A stretch of 64,000 nucleotides of DNA from the NCBI RefSeq assembly GCF_002286965.1, contig NZ_NSKD01000001.1, forward strand, positions 682,001 through 746,000. The letters are read 5' to 3'. The translations under genes were made by a program, and so were the position numbers. This document shows positions 25,977 through 35,900 of this stretch, piece after piece. A model generated the notes under the pieces. That model was given only the letters and a program-made list of their open reading frames with translations. It searched no databases and was not told the DNA's origin. This stretch comes from Halovibrio salipaludis (GTDB taxonomy: Bacteria > Pseudomonadota > Gammaproteobacteria > Pseudomonadales > Oleiphilaceae). Position 1 is the stretch's first letter, and each line of letters begins with the position of its first letter.

Positions 25977-26468
25977 ATGAAGGGCGACAAACAGGTCATC
26001 CAGTATCTGAACCAGGCGCTGGCGGCTGAGCTGACCGCTATCAACCAGTATTTTCTCCACGCGCGCATGCTCAAGGACTGGGGCATCGACAAGCTGGGCA
26101 AAATCGAATACGACGAATCCATCGACGAGATGAAGCACGCCGATCAGCTGATCGAGCGCATTCTGTTCCTGGGCGGTCTGCCGAATCTTCAGGACCTGAA
26201 CAAGCTGCTGATCGGTGAGAATGTGAAGGAAATCCTTGAGTGCGACCTCAAGGCCGAACACGACGGTATCGCCATCTATCGGGCCGGCATCAAGCATGCT
26301 GAATCCGTTCAGGATTATGGTACGCGCGATCTGCTCGCGAGCCTGCTGGCGGACGAGGAGGGCCATGTGGACTTCCTTGAGACACAGCTCGACATGATCG
26401 ACCGCATGGGTCTCGAGAACTACTGCCAGCTGCAGTCCAGCGGCACTGCCGAGGAAGGCGGCGAATAA
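25977..26468 (+). CDS. bfr: Bacterioferritin
   Basis: 163 residues. All six ferroxidase ligands are at the canonical positions: Glu18, Glu51, His54, Glu94, Glu127 and His130. The haem ligand Met52 is also present ('[13 protein letters not shown]'). It assembles into a 24-mer that oxidises and stores iron. The ATG at 25977 is preceded by AGGAGG. Together with bfd it forms an iron store-and-release pair. Confidence 0.96.
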   Translation: MKGDKQVIQYLNQALAAELTAINQYFLHARMLKDWGIDKLGKIEYDESIDEMKHADQLIERILFLGGLPNLQDLNKLLIGENVKEILECDLKAEHDGIAIYRAGIKHAESVQDYGTRDLLASLLADEEGHVDFLETQLDMIDRMGLENYCQLQSSGTAEEGGE

Positions 26469-26534
26469 AGGAGGCTCGTATCATCGGCCGGGAGCGGGTA
26501 CAATACGCCCGCTTCTGACGACTGAGGTGTGGTA

Positions 26535-26948
26535 ATGAACAAGCTGACCCGAATTTTCGCAAGTCTCGGCCTCATTGTGGCGCTGGGCGGTTCCGCGCTC
26601 ACACTGGCGGCTGTTGAGGACCAGATCAGGGAACGCATCAAGCCCACCGGCAATGTGAATATTGCAGGTGAGGAAGGCCAGCAGCGCCAGCAGCAGTCCA
26701 GCGGACCGCGCGGTGGCGAAGAAGTCTATGCCGACGCCTGTGCCGCATGCCATGACTCTGGTGCCGCTGGCGCACCCAAGATCGGTGATTCCGGGGCCTG
26801 GGCGGACCGTCTGAGCAAGGGGGATGAAACCCTCTATGATCATGCGATCAATGGTTTCAACGCCATGCCAGCCAAGGGCGGCTGCAGTGGCTGTTCCGAT
26901 GAGGAAGTACAGAACGCGGTTGATTACATGACCGCGGAGAGCGAGTGA
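26535..26948 (+). CDS. Cytochrome c5-type monohaem cytochrome
   Basis: 137 residues from the ATG at 26535 (GAGGTGTGGTA upstream). A signal sequence ('IFASLGLIVALGGSALTLAA') is followed by a variable linker and a class I c domain. The haem site is CAACH ('ADACAACHDSGAAGAPKIGD') and the axial Met is in 'NAMPAKGGC'. The extra pair CSGC near the C-terminus is typical of cytochrome c5. It is a periplasmic electron carrier, possibly for terminal oxidases or denitrification. Confidence 0.92.
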   Translation: MNKLTRIFASLGLIVALGGSALTLAAVEDQIRERIKPTGNVNIAGEEGQQRQQQSSGPRGGEEVYADACAACHDSGAAGAPKIGDSGAWADRLSKGDETLYDHAINGFNAMPAKGGCSGCSDEEVQNAVDYMTAESE

Positions 26949-27019
26949 ACCACGCTGCTAAAACCCGGCAGGGATTTCGGGGTGCCGCGCGCGTTGTCTC
27001 TGACAGTTGAGAGCGGTCA

Positions 27020-27481
27020 ATGCGAATAACCGGCTACACAGACTATTCCCTCCGGGTTCTGATCTACCTTTCCCTTCAGGGTGACCGGTTGGCGACGATC
27101 CAGGAAGTCGCCGACCGGTATCAGATCTCCAAGAACCACCTGATGAAAGTGGTTCATCAGCTGACCCTCAAGGGTTATCTGGACAGCGTCCGGGGCAAGA
27201 AAGGCGGTGTCCGACTCCGGCTCAGCCCGTCGGAAATCAATATTGGTGTGCTCGTTCGGGAGATGGAGCCGGACCTGAATCTCGTGGAGTGCTTCGGGCC
27301 GGACAATAACTGCGTGATCTCACCGGTTTGTTCGCTCAAAGGGGTACTGGGTGAAGCGCTGGACGCATTCCTTGCGACCCTGGACCGTTACACGCTGTCG
27401 GACATTGTTCCCGGCAAGGACGCGCCCCATCTCATCCGGCTTCTGAACATCCCCACCGAGGGATCGGCAGCCGCCGTGTAG
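27020..27481 (+). CDS. nsrR: Rrf2-family transcriptional regulator, NsrR-type (nitric-oxide sensing)
   Basis: 153 residues. The Rrf2 winged helix begins 'MRITGYTDYSLRVLIYLSL', has 'ISKNHLMKVVHQLTLKGYLDSVRGKKGGVRL' as recognition and wing (residues about 38-68), and three cluster cysteines follow in 'ECFGPDNNCVISPVCSLK' (Cys-X6-Cys-X5-Cys). NsrR represses NO-detoxification and denitrification genes until NO destroys its Fe-S cluster. Its position next to moaA/nar fits that role. It faces moaA across 47 bp. Confidence 0.88.
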   Translation: MRITGYTDYSLRVLIYLSLQGDRLATIQEVADRYQISKNHLMKVVHQLTLKGYLDSVRGKKGGVRLRLSPSEINIGVLVREMEPDLNLVECFGPDNNCVISPVCSLKGVLGEALDAFLATLDRYTLSDIVPGKDAPHLIRLLNIPTEGSAAAV

Positions 27482-27524
27482 GAGCGACCTCGGTTACGCT
27501 CCTTGCGCGCCAGGTCTCTGGCGC
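27481..27524. terminator. Double hairpin between nsrR and moaA
   Basis: Two stems lie in the 47-bp convergent gap: GGAGCG/CGCTCC (27481-27486/27497-27502) and GCGCCAG/CTGGCGC (27507-27513/27518-27524). Neither has a U-tract, so they may act as a Rho-assisted or weak bidirectional terminator. Confidence 0.35.
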
Positions 27525-27528
27525 ACCG

Positions 27529-28527
27529 TCACCCCCCCGTCATATTCATGAACCGCAGGATCTGAACGTCACCGTCTGTGGTGAAGTGGTGCTCTTTCGG
27601 TTTCAGGTCCATGGCGCTGATGATGGCCTCGCGGATGGGCTCGTCATCTTCCGGGTAGCGACGCATAAGCCCCTTCAGGTCCTTCGAGTGCTCATTGCCC
27701 AGACACAGCAGCAGGCGCCCTTCCACGGTCAGGCGTACGCGGTTGCAGTCGCCACAGAAGTTGTGGGTGTGTGGGGAGATGAAGCCGACCTTGCTCTGTG
27801 AATCCGGCATCCGGAAATAGCGCGAAGGACCCCCGGTATCCGCCGTGCTGGGGATGAGGTCGTAACGCTGTTCGATGATTTCCCGGACCTCGTCGCTGGA
27901 GCAGAAGGTCTCATCCCGGGTATGGTCGGAGATCTCGCCCAGCGGCATTTCCTCGATGAAGCTGATGTCGATACCGCGCGACCGCGCGAACTCGACCAGG
28001 TCGAGGACTTCGTGGTCGTTGCGGTTCTTCATGATGACGCTGTTGAGCTTGATGCCCTTGAAGCCGGCTTCTACGGCGGTATCAATGCCCCGGATGACCT
28101 TGTTCAGGTCGCCGTTACGGGTGATAGCCCGGAATTTTTCCGCGTCCAGCGAGTCGAGGCTGATGTTGAGCCGGTCCATACCGGCGCTTTTCAGGTCGTG
28201 GGCCATGTGCGGGAGCTGGCTGCCGTTGGTGGTCATGGCCAGGTCGTCCAGGCCCAGGCCGCCAATGTCCTCGACCAGTTTCACGATGCCCTTGCGGACC
28301 AGGGGCTCGCCGCCGGTCAGGCGGATCTTCTCGACACCGAGCTCGCGGAAGATGCGGGCGATGCGCCCGATCTCCTCCAGGCTGAGCACCTGCTGGCGCG
28401 GCAGGAACTCCATGTCCTCGCTCATGCAGTAGACACAGCGGAAGTCGCAGCGGTCGGTCACGGAGATGCGCACGTAGGTGATGGTGCGCCCGAACTGGTC
28501 GACCAGTGCCTTTTGCGGTTCGGACAT
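27529..28527 (-). CDS. moaA: GTP 3',8-cyclase (molybdenum cofactor biosynthesis protein A)
   Basis: 332 residues. The radical-SAM cluster ligands are Cys27, Cys31 and Cys34 (CDFRCVYC), and the C-terminal cluster is in '[18 protein letters not shown]'. The protein ends 'MNMTGG', with the C-terminal Gly-Gly required for catalysis. It makes 3',8-cyclo-GTP, the first molybdenum-cofactor intermediate. It is the far end of the nar gene run on the minus strand, whereas the rest of the moa/mob set is 34 kb away. The start has AAGGAGAACACG upstream. Confidence 0.95.
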   Translation of the reverse strand: MSEPQKALVDQFGRTITYVRISVTDRCDFRCVYCMSEDMEFLPRQQVLSLEEIGRIARIFRELGVEKIRLTGGEPLVRKGIVKLVEDIGGLGLDDLAMTTNGSQLPHMAHDLKSAGMDRLNISLDSLDAEKFRAITRNGDLNKVIRGIDTAVEAGFKGIKLNSVIMKNRNDHEVLDLVEFARSRGIDISFIEEMPLGEISDHTRDETFCSSDEVREIIEQRYDLIPSTADTGGPSRYFRMPDSQSKVGFISPHTHNFCGDCNRVRLTVEGRLLLCLGNEHSKDLKGLMRRYPEDDEPIREAIISAMDLKPKEHHFTTDGDVQILRFMNMTGG

Positions 28528-28537
28528 CGTGTTCTCC

Positions 28538-28984
28538 TTACTGCTCGCTCATGGCCTGGAGCTGTACCGGTTCGCCGTCGCGCGTGAAGATGGCGAACTG
28601 GTCCAGATTCTCACCGGTGGTGAGGGTCTGGGCCATGCGCGTGAGGTGTTGTTCGGTCTCGTCCTCGGGCGCGGGCTCGCCGTTGCGCCCGGGAAGGACA
28701 GCGGTCATCAGGAATTCCCAGTTGGTGCTGACCTGGTCCGCTTCCTCGACAATGTCCTTGAGGCGGGTCTGGGGTGTCAAGGGGAAGTCGCGGACCATCA
28801 GGGGCATGAGGGTGCCCTGGTCGTCCATGGCAGCGTGCTCGCCGCTGGCGGTTTTTTCCTGGAGGCGCTGGACGTTGATGAGTACGACCAGGAGTTTGGT
28901 GCCGGGGCTGTCCATTTCGGACATTTTCGCCAGGTCGTCGAAAGTGGTGATTCTTGGTTCCGGGGTGAAGGTTTCTACCGTCAT
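28538..28984 (-). CDS. Conserved-looking protein of unknown function in the nar operon
   Basis: 148 residues, acidic and soluble, starting '[20 protein letters not shown]' with GAGAGG upstream. The middle reads as alternating strands and helices ('[16 protein letters not shown]'). No motif, cysteine or signal peptide is present and I recognise no family. It sits between the parvulin and moaA with short gaps (14 and 10 bp), so it is probably co-transcribed with nitrate reductase genes. A regulatory or assembly role is possible but not shown. Confidence 0.72.
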   Translation of the reverse strand: MTVETFTPEPRITTFDDLAKMSEMDSPGTKLLVVLINVQRLQEKTASGEHAAMDDQGTLMPLMVRDFPLTPQTRLKDIVEEADQVSTNWEFLMTAVLPGRNGEPAPEDETEQHLTRMAQTLTTGENLDQFAIFTRDGEPVQLQAMSEQ

Positions 28985-28998
28985 TGTGTGCCTCTCGC

Positions 28999-29811
28999 TC
29001 ACTGTACCAATGGATTGTCGGCGCCAGCCAGGTCAATTCCCTCGATCCGTGAGCGCCCGGCCAGGATCTGGAGGTACTGGCTGACGGAGCGGCGCCAGAC
29101 GGATTCCTTCAGGTAAGTGGCGATCTTTTCGTGGACGGCTTCAAAGGGCAGCTGTTCGCCACGCTGGCGTTCGTGCAGCCAGATCACGTGGAAGCCGTAG
29201 CGGGTTTCCTGCGGATAGGCTGCGATCTCGCCTTCGGGTAGGCGTTCGAGGGCTTTTTCGAAGTCGTGGGCAGTGTCGCCGGGGCCGATGGTACCCATGT
29301 CGCCGCCGGCTTCGGCGGAGGGACATTTCGAGTGTTTGAACGCGAGTCGTGTGAAGCGGCTGGGATCGGCCTGGCAGACGCGGATGATGCGGCGGCAGCG
29401 TTCGCGGGCGGCAACGCGGGCGTCGGCGTCTTCGGCCGGGGCCGGGCGGAAGATGTGGGAGACGTGGTACCGGCTGGGGGAGCGGAAGCGTTCGCGGTTG
29501 CTGTCGTAGTACTGGCGGCAGGCGGCTTCGTCCGGCTCCGGGTTGTCCAGTTCCTGGTCCAGCAGCATCCGGATCTGTGCTTCTTCCTGGGTTTCCGCGG
29601 TCTGGCGGTCTTCGCCGGTGATGCCCTGGCGTTCGGCTTCGGTGATCAGCATCGTGCGGATGGAGAGGGCGCGCGCGGCTTCTTTCCGGGCTTCGTCCAG
29701 GGAGGATGCTGGATGGTATTGGACTTCCTGGTCGATGGCTTCTTCGGTGATGGTGCGACCGTTCACCATGATTTCGCCGCCGGCGACTTGCTGTATTGGA
29801 ATGGCTTGCAT
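28999..29811 (-). CDS. Peptidyl-prolyl isomerase, parvulin (PpiC) type, nar-associated
   Basis: 270 residues without a signal peptide, so cytoplasmic. The N-terminal half is a SurA/NifM-like helical region. The parvulin domain (about 115-225) shows 'RYHVSHIF', 'FTRLAFKHSKCPSAEAGGDMGTIG' (residues about 152-175) and 'TRYGFHVIWLHER'. Cytoplasmic parvulins of this kind are common after narI and are thought to help fold or mature nitrate reductase. The gene lies 157 bp after narI, and a structured repeat fills that gap. Confidence 0.87.
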   Translation of the reverse strand: MQAIPIQQVAGGEIMVNGRTITEEAIDQEVQYHPASSLDEARKEAARALSIRTMLITEAERQGITGEDRQTAETQEEAQIRMLLDQELDNPEPDEAACRQYYDSNRERFRSPSRYHVSHIFRPAPAEDADARVAARERCRRIIRVCQADPSRFTRLAFKHSKCPSAEAGGDMGTIGPGDTAHDFEKALERLPEGEIAAYPQETRYGFHVIWLHERQRGEQLPFEAVHEKIATYLKESVWRRSVSQYLQILAGRSRIEGIDLAGADNPLVQ

Positions 29812-29847
29812 AGTTATCGCCTCTGTCTCTGCTGCAGGTCGTCCGCT

Positions 29848-29943
29848 GCCGGGGATGCTCTCCGGGAACCGCTACAAGCACATCCCTGTGCGCTACGCGG
29901 TGGCCATCCATGGCCACCGAGTTTCCCTACGAGCATCCCCGGC
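29848..29943. repeat. Nested inverted-repeat element (REP/MITE-like)
   Basis: The ends are a perfect 13-bp inverted repeat: GCCGGGGATGCTC (29848-29860) and GAGCATCCCCGGC (29931-29943). Inside are a second stem GGGAA/TTCCC (29864-29868/29923-29927) and two hairpins, GCACA-TCCC-TGTGC (29878-29891) and GGTGGCCAT-CC-ATGGCCACC (29899-29918). The 96 bases can therefore fold into one branched structure. It carries no gene. It looks like a short dispersed repeat or a structured transcript element. Confidence 0.65.
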
Positions 29944-29968
29944 ACCGGCCGCCCCATGATTGTGGGGA

Positions 29969-30652
29969 TTATTGCGGCCGTACGATCTGGTACCGCCGGG
30001 CCACGTATTCCACCGGCCAGCTCCAGATGTGCACCAGCCGGCTGAACGGGAAGGCGGTGAACATGAGCAGGCCGAGGAAGATGTGGGTCTTGTAGATCCA
30101 GTGCACGTCCACGATGTACTGCCATGCACCTGCCTGGAAGGTGACGATGCCCTGGGCCCAGTGGGCGAGTTCGAGCATGACGGCGCCGTCCAGGTGGTCC
30201 ATGGAGACGAACAGGGTGCACAGGCCGGTGATCAGCTGCAGGTAGATCAGGCAGATGATGAAGGTGTCCATGGGGCTGCTGTTGGCGCGCACCCGGGCGT
30301 TGAACAGGCGCCGGTACACCAGGTAGCTGAGGCCGGCAAAGCACAGCAGGCCGAAGAGACCGCCGGCGACCATGGCCATGATCTGCTTGGCGCCCGGGCT
30401 CATGCCCAGTGAGGTGTAGACCACCGTGGGCGTGAGCAGGCCGAACAGGTGGCCGAAGAACAGCAGCAGGATGCCCACGTGAAAGGCAATGCTGGCCCAG
30501 CGGAACGCGGGTGGGTTGTCCAGGCTCTGGCTGGACATGGCCCGCCAGGTGTATTGCCCTCGTTCGTAGCGCAGGAAGCTGCCGAGCAGGAAGACGGTGC
30601 CGGCCAGGTAGGGGCCGACGCCGAAGATCAGCTGGTTGATATAGGTTTCCAT
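29969..30652 (-). CDS. narI: Respiratory nitrate reductase, gamma subunit (cytochrome b)
   Basis: 227 residues with five membrane helices. It starts 'METYINQLIFGVGPYLAGTVF', and the haem-ligating histidines fall in 'FHVGILLLFFGHLFGLL' (helix 2) and in 'FLGLLMFTAFPFSRLVHIWS' (helix 5), as in NarI. It anchors NarGH to the inner membrane and passes quinol electrons to NarH. It follows narJ by 17 bp. Confidence 0.95.
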   Translation of the reverse strand: METYINQLIFGVGPYLAGTVFLLGSFLRYERGQYTWRAMSSQSLDNPPAFRWASIAFHVGILLLFFGHLFGLLTPTVVYTSLGMSPGAKQIMAMVAGGLFGLLCFAGLSYLVYRRLFNARVRANSSPMDTFIICLIYLQLITGLCTLFVSMDHLDGAVMLELAHWAQGIVTFQAGAWQYIVDVHWIYKTHIFLGLLMFTAFPFSRLVHIWSWPVEYVARRYQIVRPQ

Positions 30653-30669
30653 GGTGTCTCTCCCCTGAA

Positions 30670-31401
30670 TCAGCGTTGGCCGGCGGCCTGGGCGCCGGGG
30701 TTGTCCACCCAGCGCACAGGGATCTCGTCCGTGGGTGTGGTGGCGGGGCCGGGGCTGGTGTTGCCGCAGCCACCGCCGGCCGGGTCGTTATTGCCGAGGA
30801 AGGTGACCTGTTCCTCTTCCCAGATCTCGTCCATCTTGGTGATGGATTCGTCCGGGCCCTCGTTGGCCGCCAGGTCCCGCATGTCACGGGCCTGTTCACA
30901 GCTGCCGCCGATGGCTTCCAGCGCATGGAAGAGGGCGGCATAGGGGGATTCCTTTTCCTCCAGGCGGGCACCGAGCAGCACCATCACGGGCATGGCGTCA
31001 CCGAGCATGTCGGTGATCTCGGTTTCGTCCTGGGTGGAGAGGTATTCCAGGAACAGCGGGATGTAGTCCGGCAGTTCCTTCGCATCCAGCTCGTAGCCGT
31101 GCAGGCGGTAGTGTTCCATCAGGTCGACCATGGCCTGGCCGCGGTCCCGGGATTCACCGTGTACGTGCTCGAACAGGTGCAGTGAGAGGTGGCGGCCGCG
31201 GTCGAACAGGCTCACGTAGTTCTCCTGGATTTCGACCAGCGGACGGGCCGCCAGGTCGTCGATCAGCGCCAGAAGCGCGTCACGGGGGGCTTCCCCGAGC
31301 CGCGATTCGCTGCGGATGACCTCGGCCAGCTCCGGCAGGGCCTCGTGCATGGGCCCTGTCGGGTAGGCCATGAGATGGGCGATGGCGTGCAGTGTCTTCA
31401 T
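30670..31401 (-). CDS. narJ: Nitrate reductase molybdenum cofactor assembly chaperone
   Basis: 243 residues from the ATG at 31401 (GAGGAGATCACC upstream). All-helical NarJ/TorD fold with 'LYVSLFDRGRHLSLHLFEHVHGESRDRG' at about residues 64-92, which holds the family signature (DRGRHxSLHLFEHVHGExRDRG). It binds apo-NarG and lets the cofactor insert before membrane attachment. The C-terminal tail carries a Gly/Cys-rich stretch (AGGGCGN). Confidence 0.95.
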   Translation of the reverse strand: MKTLHAIAHLMAYPTGPMHEALPELAEVIRSESRLGEAPRDALLALIDDLAARPLVEIQENYVSLFDRGRHLSLHLFEHVHGESRDRGQAMVDLMEHYRLHGYELDAKELPDYIPLFLEYLSTQDETEITDMLGDAMPVMVLLGARLEEKESPYAALFHALEAIGGSCEQARDMRDLAANEGPDESITKMDEIWEEEQVTFLGNNDPAGGGCGNTSPGPATTPTDEIPVRWVDNPGAQAAGQR

Positions 31402-31411
31402 GGTGATCTCC

Positions 31412-32965
31412 TCAGTTGCCCATCTTCTCGACGCGAACGGAAAAGAAGTTGCGCTTGTTGTTGGGCTTGCCGCCGAAGACGTCGGCGTCCTCGCCACCCC
31501 CGGCGTTGCAGCCACTGCCGAAGCTGAAGCCGCAGCCACCGCGCTCGGTCTGGCCGTCGTACATGGAGTGGGCGTACTCGCGCTTGTTGGTCGGGATCAC
31601 GAAGCGGTCCTCGTAGTCGGCGATGGCCATGTAGCGGAACATCTCCTCGACTGTCGCCACGTCCAGCCCGACCCGCTCCAGCACTTCGGTGTCTTCAACG
31701 CCATCCACATTGCGCCCGCGCATGAAGGCCCGCATGGCCAGCATCCGTTCAAGGGCGTGGGTGATGGGTTGTTCCTCCCCGGCGGTCAGCATGTTGGCCA
31801 GGTAACGCACCGGGATGCGCAGCTGGTCCACGTCCGGGATCGCGCCGTTGTAACCGATGCGGCCGGACTCGGCGGCGGACTGGATGGGCGACAGCGGCGG
31901 GGCGTACCACACCATGGGCAGCGTCCGGTATTCCGGGTGCAGCGGGAAGGCGACCTTCCACTCCATGGCCATCTTGTAGACCGGGGAGTTCTTGGCGGCT
32001 TCCAGCCAGTCGTCCGGGATGCCCTGGCGCCGTGCTTCGGCCTCGATCTCCGGGTCATGCGGGTTGAGGAAGACGTCCATCTGGGCTTCGTAGAGATCCT
32101 GCTCGTTGGGCGTGCTCGCGGCCTCCTCGATGCGGTCGGCGTCGTAGAGCATCACGCCCAGGTAGCGGATCCGGCCCACGCAGGTCTCGGAGCACACGGT
32201 GGGCTGGCCCACTTCGATGCGCGGGTAGCAGAAGGTGCACTTCTCGGACTTGCCGGACTTCCAGTTGTAGTAGATCTTCTTGTACGGGCAGCCGGAGACG
32301 CACATGCGCCAGCCGCGGCACTTGTCCTGGTCGATCAGGACGATACCGTCCTCTTCCCGCTTGTAGATGGCGCCGCTGGGGCAGGAGGCCACACAGGTGG
32401 GGTTGAGGCAGTGCTCGCACAGCCGGGGCAGGTACATCATGAAGGTGTTCTCGAACTGGCCGTAGATCTCCTTCTGCACGCCCTCGAAGTTGTAGTCCTT
32501 CGAACGGTGCTTGAACTCGGTGCCCAGGATCTCTTCCCAGTTCGGGCCCCACTCGATCTTTTCCATGCGCTTGCCGGTCAGCAGCGAGCGTGGCCGGGCC
32601 GTGGGCATGGTCTTCGAATCGCCCGCCTTCTGAAGGTGGGCGTAGTCGAAGTCGAAGGGCTCGTAATAGTCGTCGATGGCCGGCATGTCCGGGTTGGCGA
32701 AGATGTTCGCCAGTACCCGCCAGCGCCCGCCAATGCGGGGCTGGATGCTGCCATCGTCGAGGCGCTTCCAGCCGCCTTTCCAGCGTTCCTGGTTCTCCCA
32801 CTCCTTGGGGTAGCCGACGCCGGGCTTGGTCTCAACGTTGTTGAACCAGGCGTACTCCATGCCCTCGCGGGAGGTCCAGACGTTCTTGCAGGTCACTGAA
32901 CAGGTATGGCACCCAATGCACTTGTCCAGGTTCAGTACCTTGCCGATCTGTGCGCGTATCCTCAT
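31412..32965 (-). CDS. narH: Respiratory nitrate reductase, beta subunit (iron-sulfur)
   Basis: 517 residues. Four ferredoxin-like cysteine groups are visible: CIGCHTCSVTC near the N-terminus, CEHCLNPTCVASC, CRGWRMCVSGC (the Trp replaces one Cys, as in NarH's [3Fe-4S] site) and CTFC...CSETC. They relay electrons from NarI to NarG. The start 'MRIRAQIGKVLNLDKCIGCH' is canonical. It begins 1 bp after the narG stop, with GAGGGGG inside the end of narG as ribosome site. Confidence 0.96.
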   Translation of the reverse strand: MRIRAQIGKVLNLDKCIGCHTCSVTCKNVWTSREGMEYAWFNNVETKPGVGYPKEWENQERWKGGWKRLDDGSIQPRIGGRWRVLANIFANPDMPAIDDYYEPFDFDYAHLQKAGDSKTMPTARPRSLLTGKRMEKIEWGPNWEEILGTEFKHRSKDYNFEGVQKEIYGQFENTFMMYLPRLCEHCLNPTCVASCPSGAIYKREEDGIVLIDQDKCRGWRMCVSGCPYKKIYYNWKSGKSEKCTFCYPRIEVGQPTVCSETCVGRIRYLGVMLYDADRIEEAASTPNEQDLYEAQMDVFLNPHDPEIEAEARRQGIPDDWLEAAKNSPVYKMAMEWKVAFPLHPEYRTLPMVWYAPPLSPIQSAAESGRIGYNGAIPDVDQLRIPVRYLANMLTAGEEQPITHALERMLAMRAFMRGRNVDGVEDTEVLERVGLDVATVEEMFRYMAIADYEDRFVIPTNKREYAHSMYDGQTERGGCGFSFGSGCNAGGGEDADVFGGKPNNKRNFFSVRVEKMGN

Positions 32966-32966
32966 G

Positions 32967-35900
32967 TCATGCCCCCTCTGTCCGCATGGCATCGCTGGAT
33001 TCCTCGTCCATCCAGTCGATGTTGCTCATCTTCCGGACAACGATGAATTCGTCGCGGTTGGAACCGACGGTTCCGTGATAGTTGAAGAAGTAACTCTGCT
33101 GGGCGTAGCCGCCGATCATGTGCGTCGGCTTGAGCACGGCCCGGGTCACGGAGTTGTGAATGCCGCCACGGTTGCCGGTGATCTCGGATCCGGGCGTGTT
33201 CACGATCTTCTCCTGGGCGTGGTACATCATCGACATTCCCTCCGGGACCCGCTGGCTGACCACCGCCCTTGCGGTGATGGCACCGTTGACGTTGAACGCC
33301 TCGATCCAGTCGTTGTCCTCGATGCCGGCCTTGGCCGCGTCGGTCTCGCTCATCCACACGATCGGGCCACCACGTGAGAGCGTGAGCATCAGCAGGTTGT
33401 CCGTGTAGGTGCTGTGGATGCCCCACTTCTGGTGTGGCGTGATGAAGTTGAGCACGATCTCGGTGTTGCCGTTGCCCTTCTTGTTCAGGATCGGATCGAT
33501 CGTCTTCATGTCGATCGGCGGCTTGTACACGCACAGGGTCTCGCCGAAGGCGCGCATCCAGAGGTGATCCTGGTAGAACTGCTGGCGGCCGGTAATGGTC
33601 CGCCACGGGATCAGCTCGTTGATGTTGGTCCAGCCCGCGTTGTAGCTGACCTTATCCGACTCGATGCCCGACCAGGTGGGCGAGGAGATGATCTTGCGCG
33701 GCTGGGCCACGATGTCGTTGAACCGGATGGTCTCGCCTTCATGGTGGCGGGCCAGGTGCGCGTGCTCGCGGCCGGTCTGTTCGCTCAGCGCCTCCCAGGC
33801 CCGGACCGCCACATGACCGTTGGTCTCCGGTGCCAGACTCAGCACGGTCTCGCAGGCGTTGATGGCCGTGCGGATCTTCGGGCGCCCCTTGGTGCTGACG
33901 TCCTCGGTCACGCGGCCGTTGAGATCGCCCAGGAACTCGACCTCGTCATTGGTTTTCCAGCTGATGCCCTTGCCGCCGTTGCCCACGTTGTCCAGGAGCG
34001 GGCCCAGGGCCGTGAAGCGGTTGTAGGTCTCGGGGTAGTTGCGCTCCACCGGCACGATGCTGGGCATGGTCTTGCCGGGAATCGCCTCGCACTCGCCCTT
34101 CTTCCAGTCCTGAACCTCCTTGGGCTGGGCCATCTCCGCCGGGGTGTCGTGGATCTGGGGCAGGGTGGTGACATCGGTTTCCTCGCCCAGGTGGCCCACG
34201 CAGAGCTCGGAGAACTTCCTGGCGATGCCCCGGTAGATGTCCCAGTCCGAACGCGACTCCCAGGCCGGGTCCACGGCCGCGGTGAGCGGGTGGATGAAGG
34301 GGTGCATGTCCGAGGTGTTCATGTCGTGCTTCTCGTACCAGGTGGCGGTCGGCAGCACGATGTCCGAGTACATGCAGGTGGTCGACATCCGGAAGTCCAG
34401 CGTCGTCAGCAGGTCCAGCTTGCCGGTGGCCGCGTCGCGCCACTGCACTTCCTCCGGCTTCTCGGCATTCGGGATACTGTCCAGGTCCTTGCCCTGGAGG
34501 CCGTTCTCGGTGCCGAGCAGGTACTTGAGGAAGTACTCGTGGCCCTTGCCCGAGGAGCCCAGCAGGTTGGAGCGCCAGACGAACATGTTGCGCGGGAAGT
34601 TGGCCGGGTTGTCCGGGTCCTCGCTGGCGAACTGCAGGCTGCCGTCCTTCAGGGACTGCACGATGTAGTCCTTGATCTCCATGCCGGCTTCCTTCGCCTC
34701 GCGCGCGACCTGCAGCGGGTTGCGCGACAGTTGCGGCGCGGAGGGCAGCCAGCCCATGCGCTCGGCACGGACGTTGTAGTCGATCATGGAGCCGTTCCAG
34801 TCATCGGCGTTGACCAGCGGTGACAGGATCTCCTCCATCTTCACCGTCTCGTGGCGCCACTGGCTGGTGTGGGCATAGAAGAAGGAGGTGGAGTTCATGT
34901 GCCGCGGCGGCCGGTGCCAGTCCAGCGCGAACGCCACCGGCGCCCAGCCGGTCTGCGGGCGCAGCTTCTCCTGGCCCACGTAGTGCGCCCAGCCGCCGCC
35001 GGAGACGCCGATGCAGCCGCACATCATCAGCATCTTGATGACGCCGCGGTAGTTCATGTCCATGTGGTACCAGTGGTTCATGGCGGCGCCGATGATGATC
35101 ATCGACTTGCCCTGGGTCTTGTGGGCGTTTTCCGCGAACTGCTGGGCCACGGTGATGACCTTCTCGCGCGGCACGCCGGTAATGGCTTCCTGCCAGGCCG
35201 GGGTGTAGGGTACGTCGTCATCGTAGGAGCTGGCCACGTGGTCGCCGCCCAGGCCCCGGTCGATGCCGTAGTTGGCCACCATCAGGTCGAAGACGCTGGC
35301 CACCCGGGCCTTGCTGCCGTCGGCCAGGGTGATGGTGCGCATGGGCACGCGCCGCTTCTGGATCATGTCGTGGCTGGTGTGGGTGAAGTGCGGGTTGCCA
35401 CCGCCCCCGAAGTAGGGGAAGGCCACCTCGGTTACTTCATCGGATTCCTCGATGTGGCTCAGTCGCAGATGGACGTCACGGCCGTCACCGGTCTTCTGCT
35501 CCAGGTTCCACTTGCCCTTGTGCTCGGTCCAGCGGAAGCCGATGGAACCGGTCGGTGCCACCATGCTGTTGCTGTTCTCGTCCCAGGCGATGGTCTTCCA
35601 GTCGGCGTTGTCTTCCTCGCCCAGGTTGTCCGCCAGGTCTGAGGCGCGCAGGAAGCGGCCCGGTACCGTGTTGCCGTTCTCTTCGTCCAGCATCACCAGG
35701 TAGGGCAGGTCGGTGTAGCGGCGCACGTAGTCGTCGAAGTACTCGCTCTTACCCTCAACGTGCCATTCCTTGAGGATGACGTGGCCCATGGCCATGGCCA
35801 GCGCCGAGTCCGTGCCCTGCTTGGGGTTGAGCCAGATGTCGCCGAACTTGGAGGCCTCGGAATAGTCCGGGGTTACGGTAACGGTCTTGGTGCCCCGGTA

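Noticed and set aside
31370-32899. Plus-strand frame of 509 codons opposite narH
   Set aside because: Val/His/Gly-rich translation without motifs; narH on the minus strand has all its cluster cysteines.
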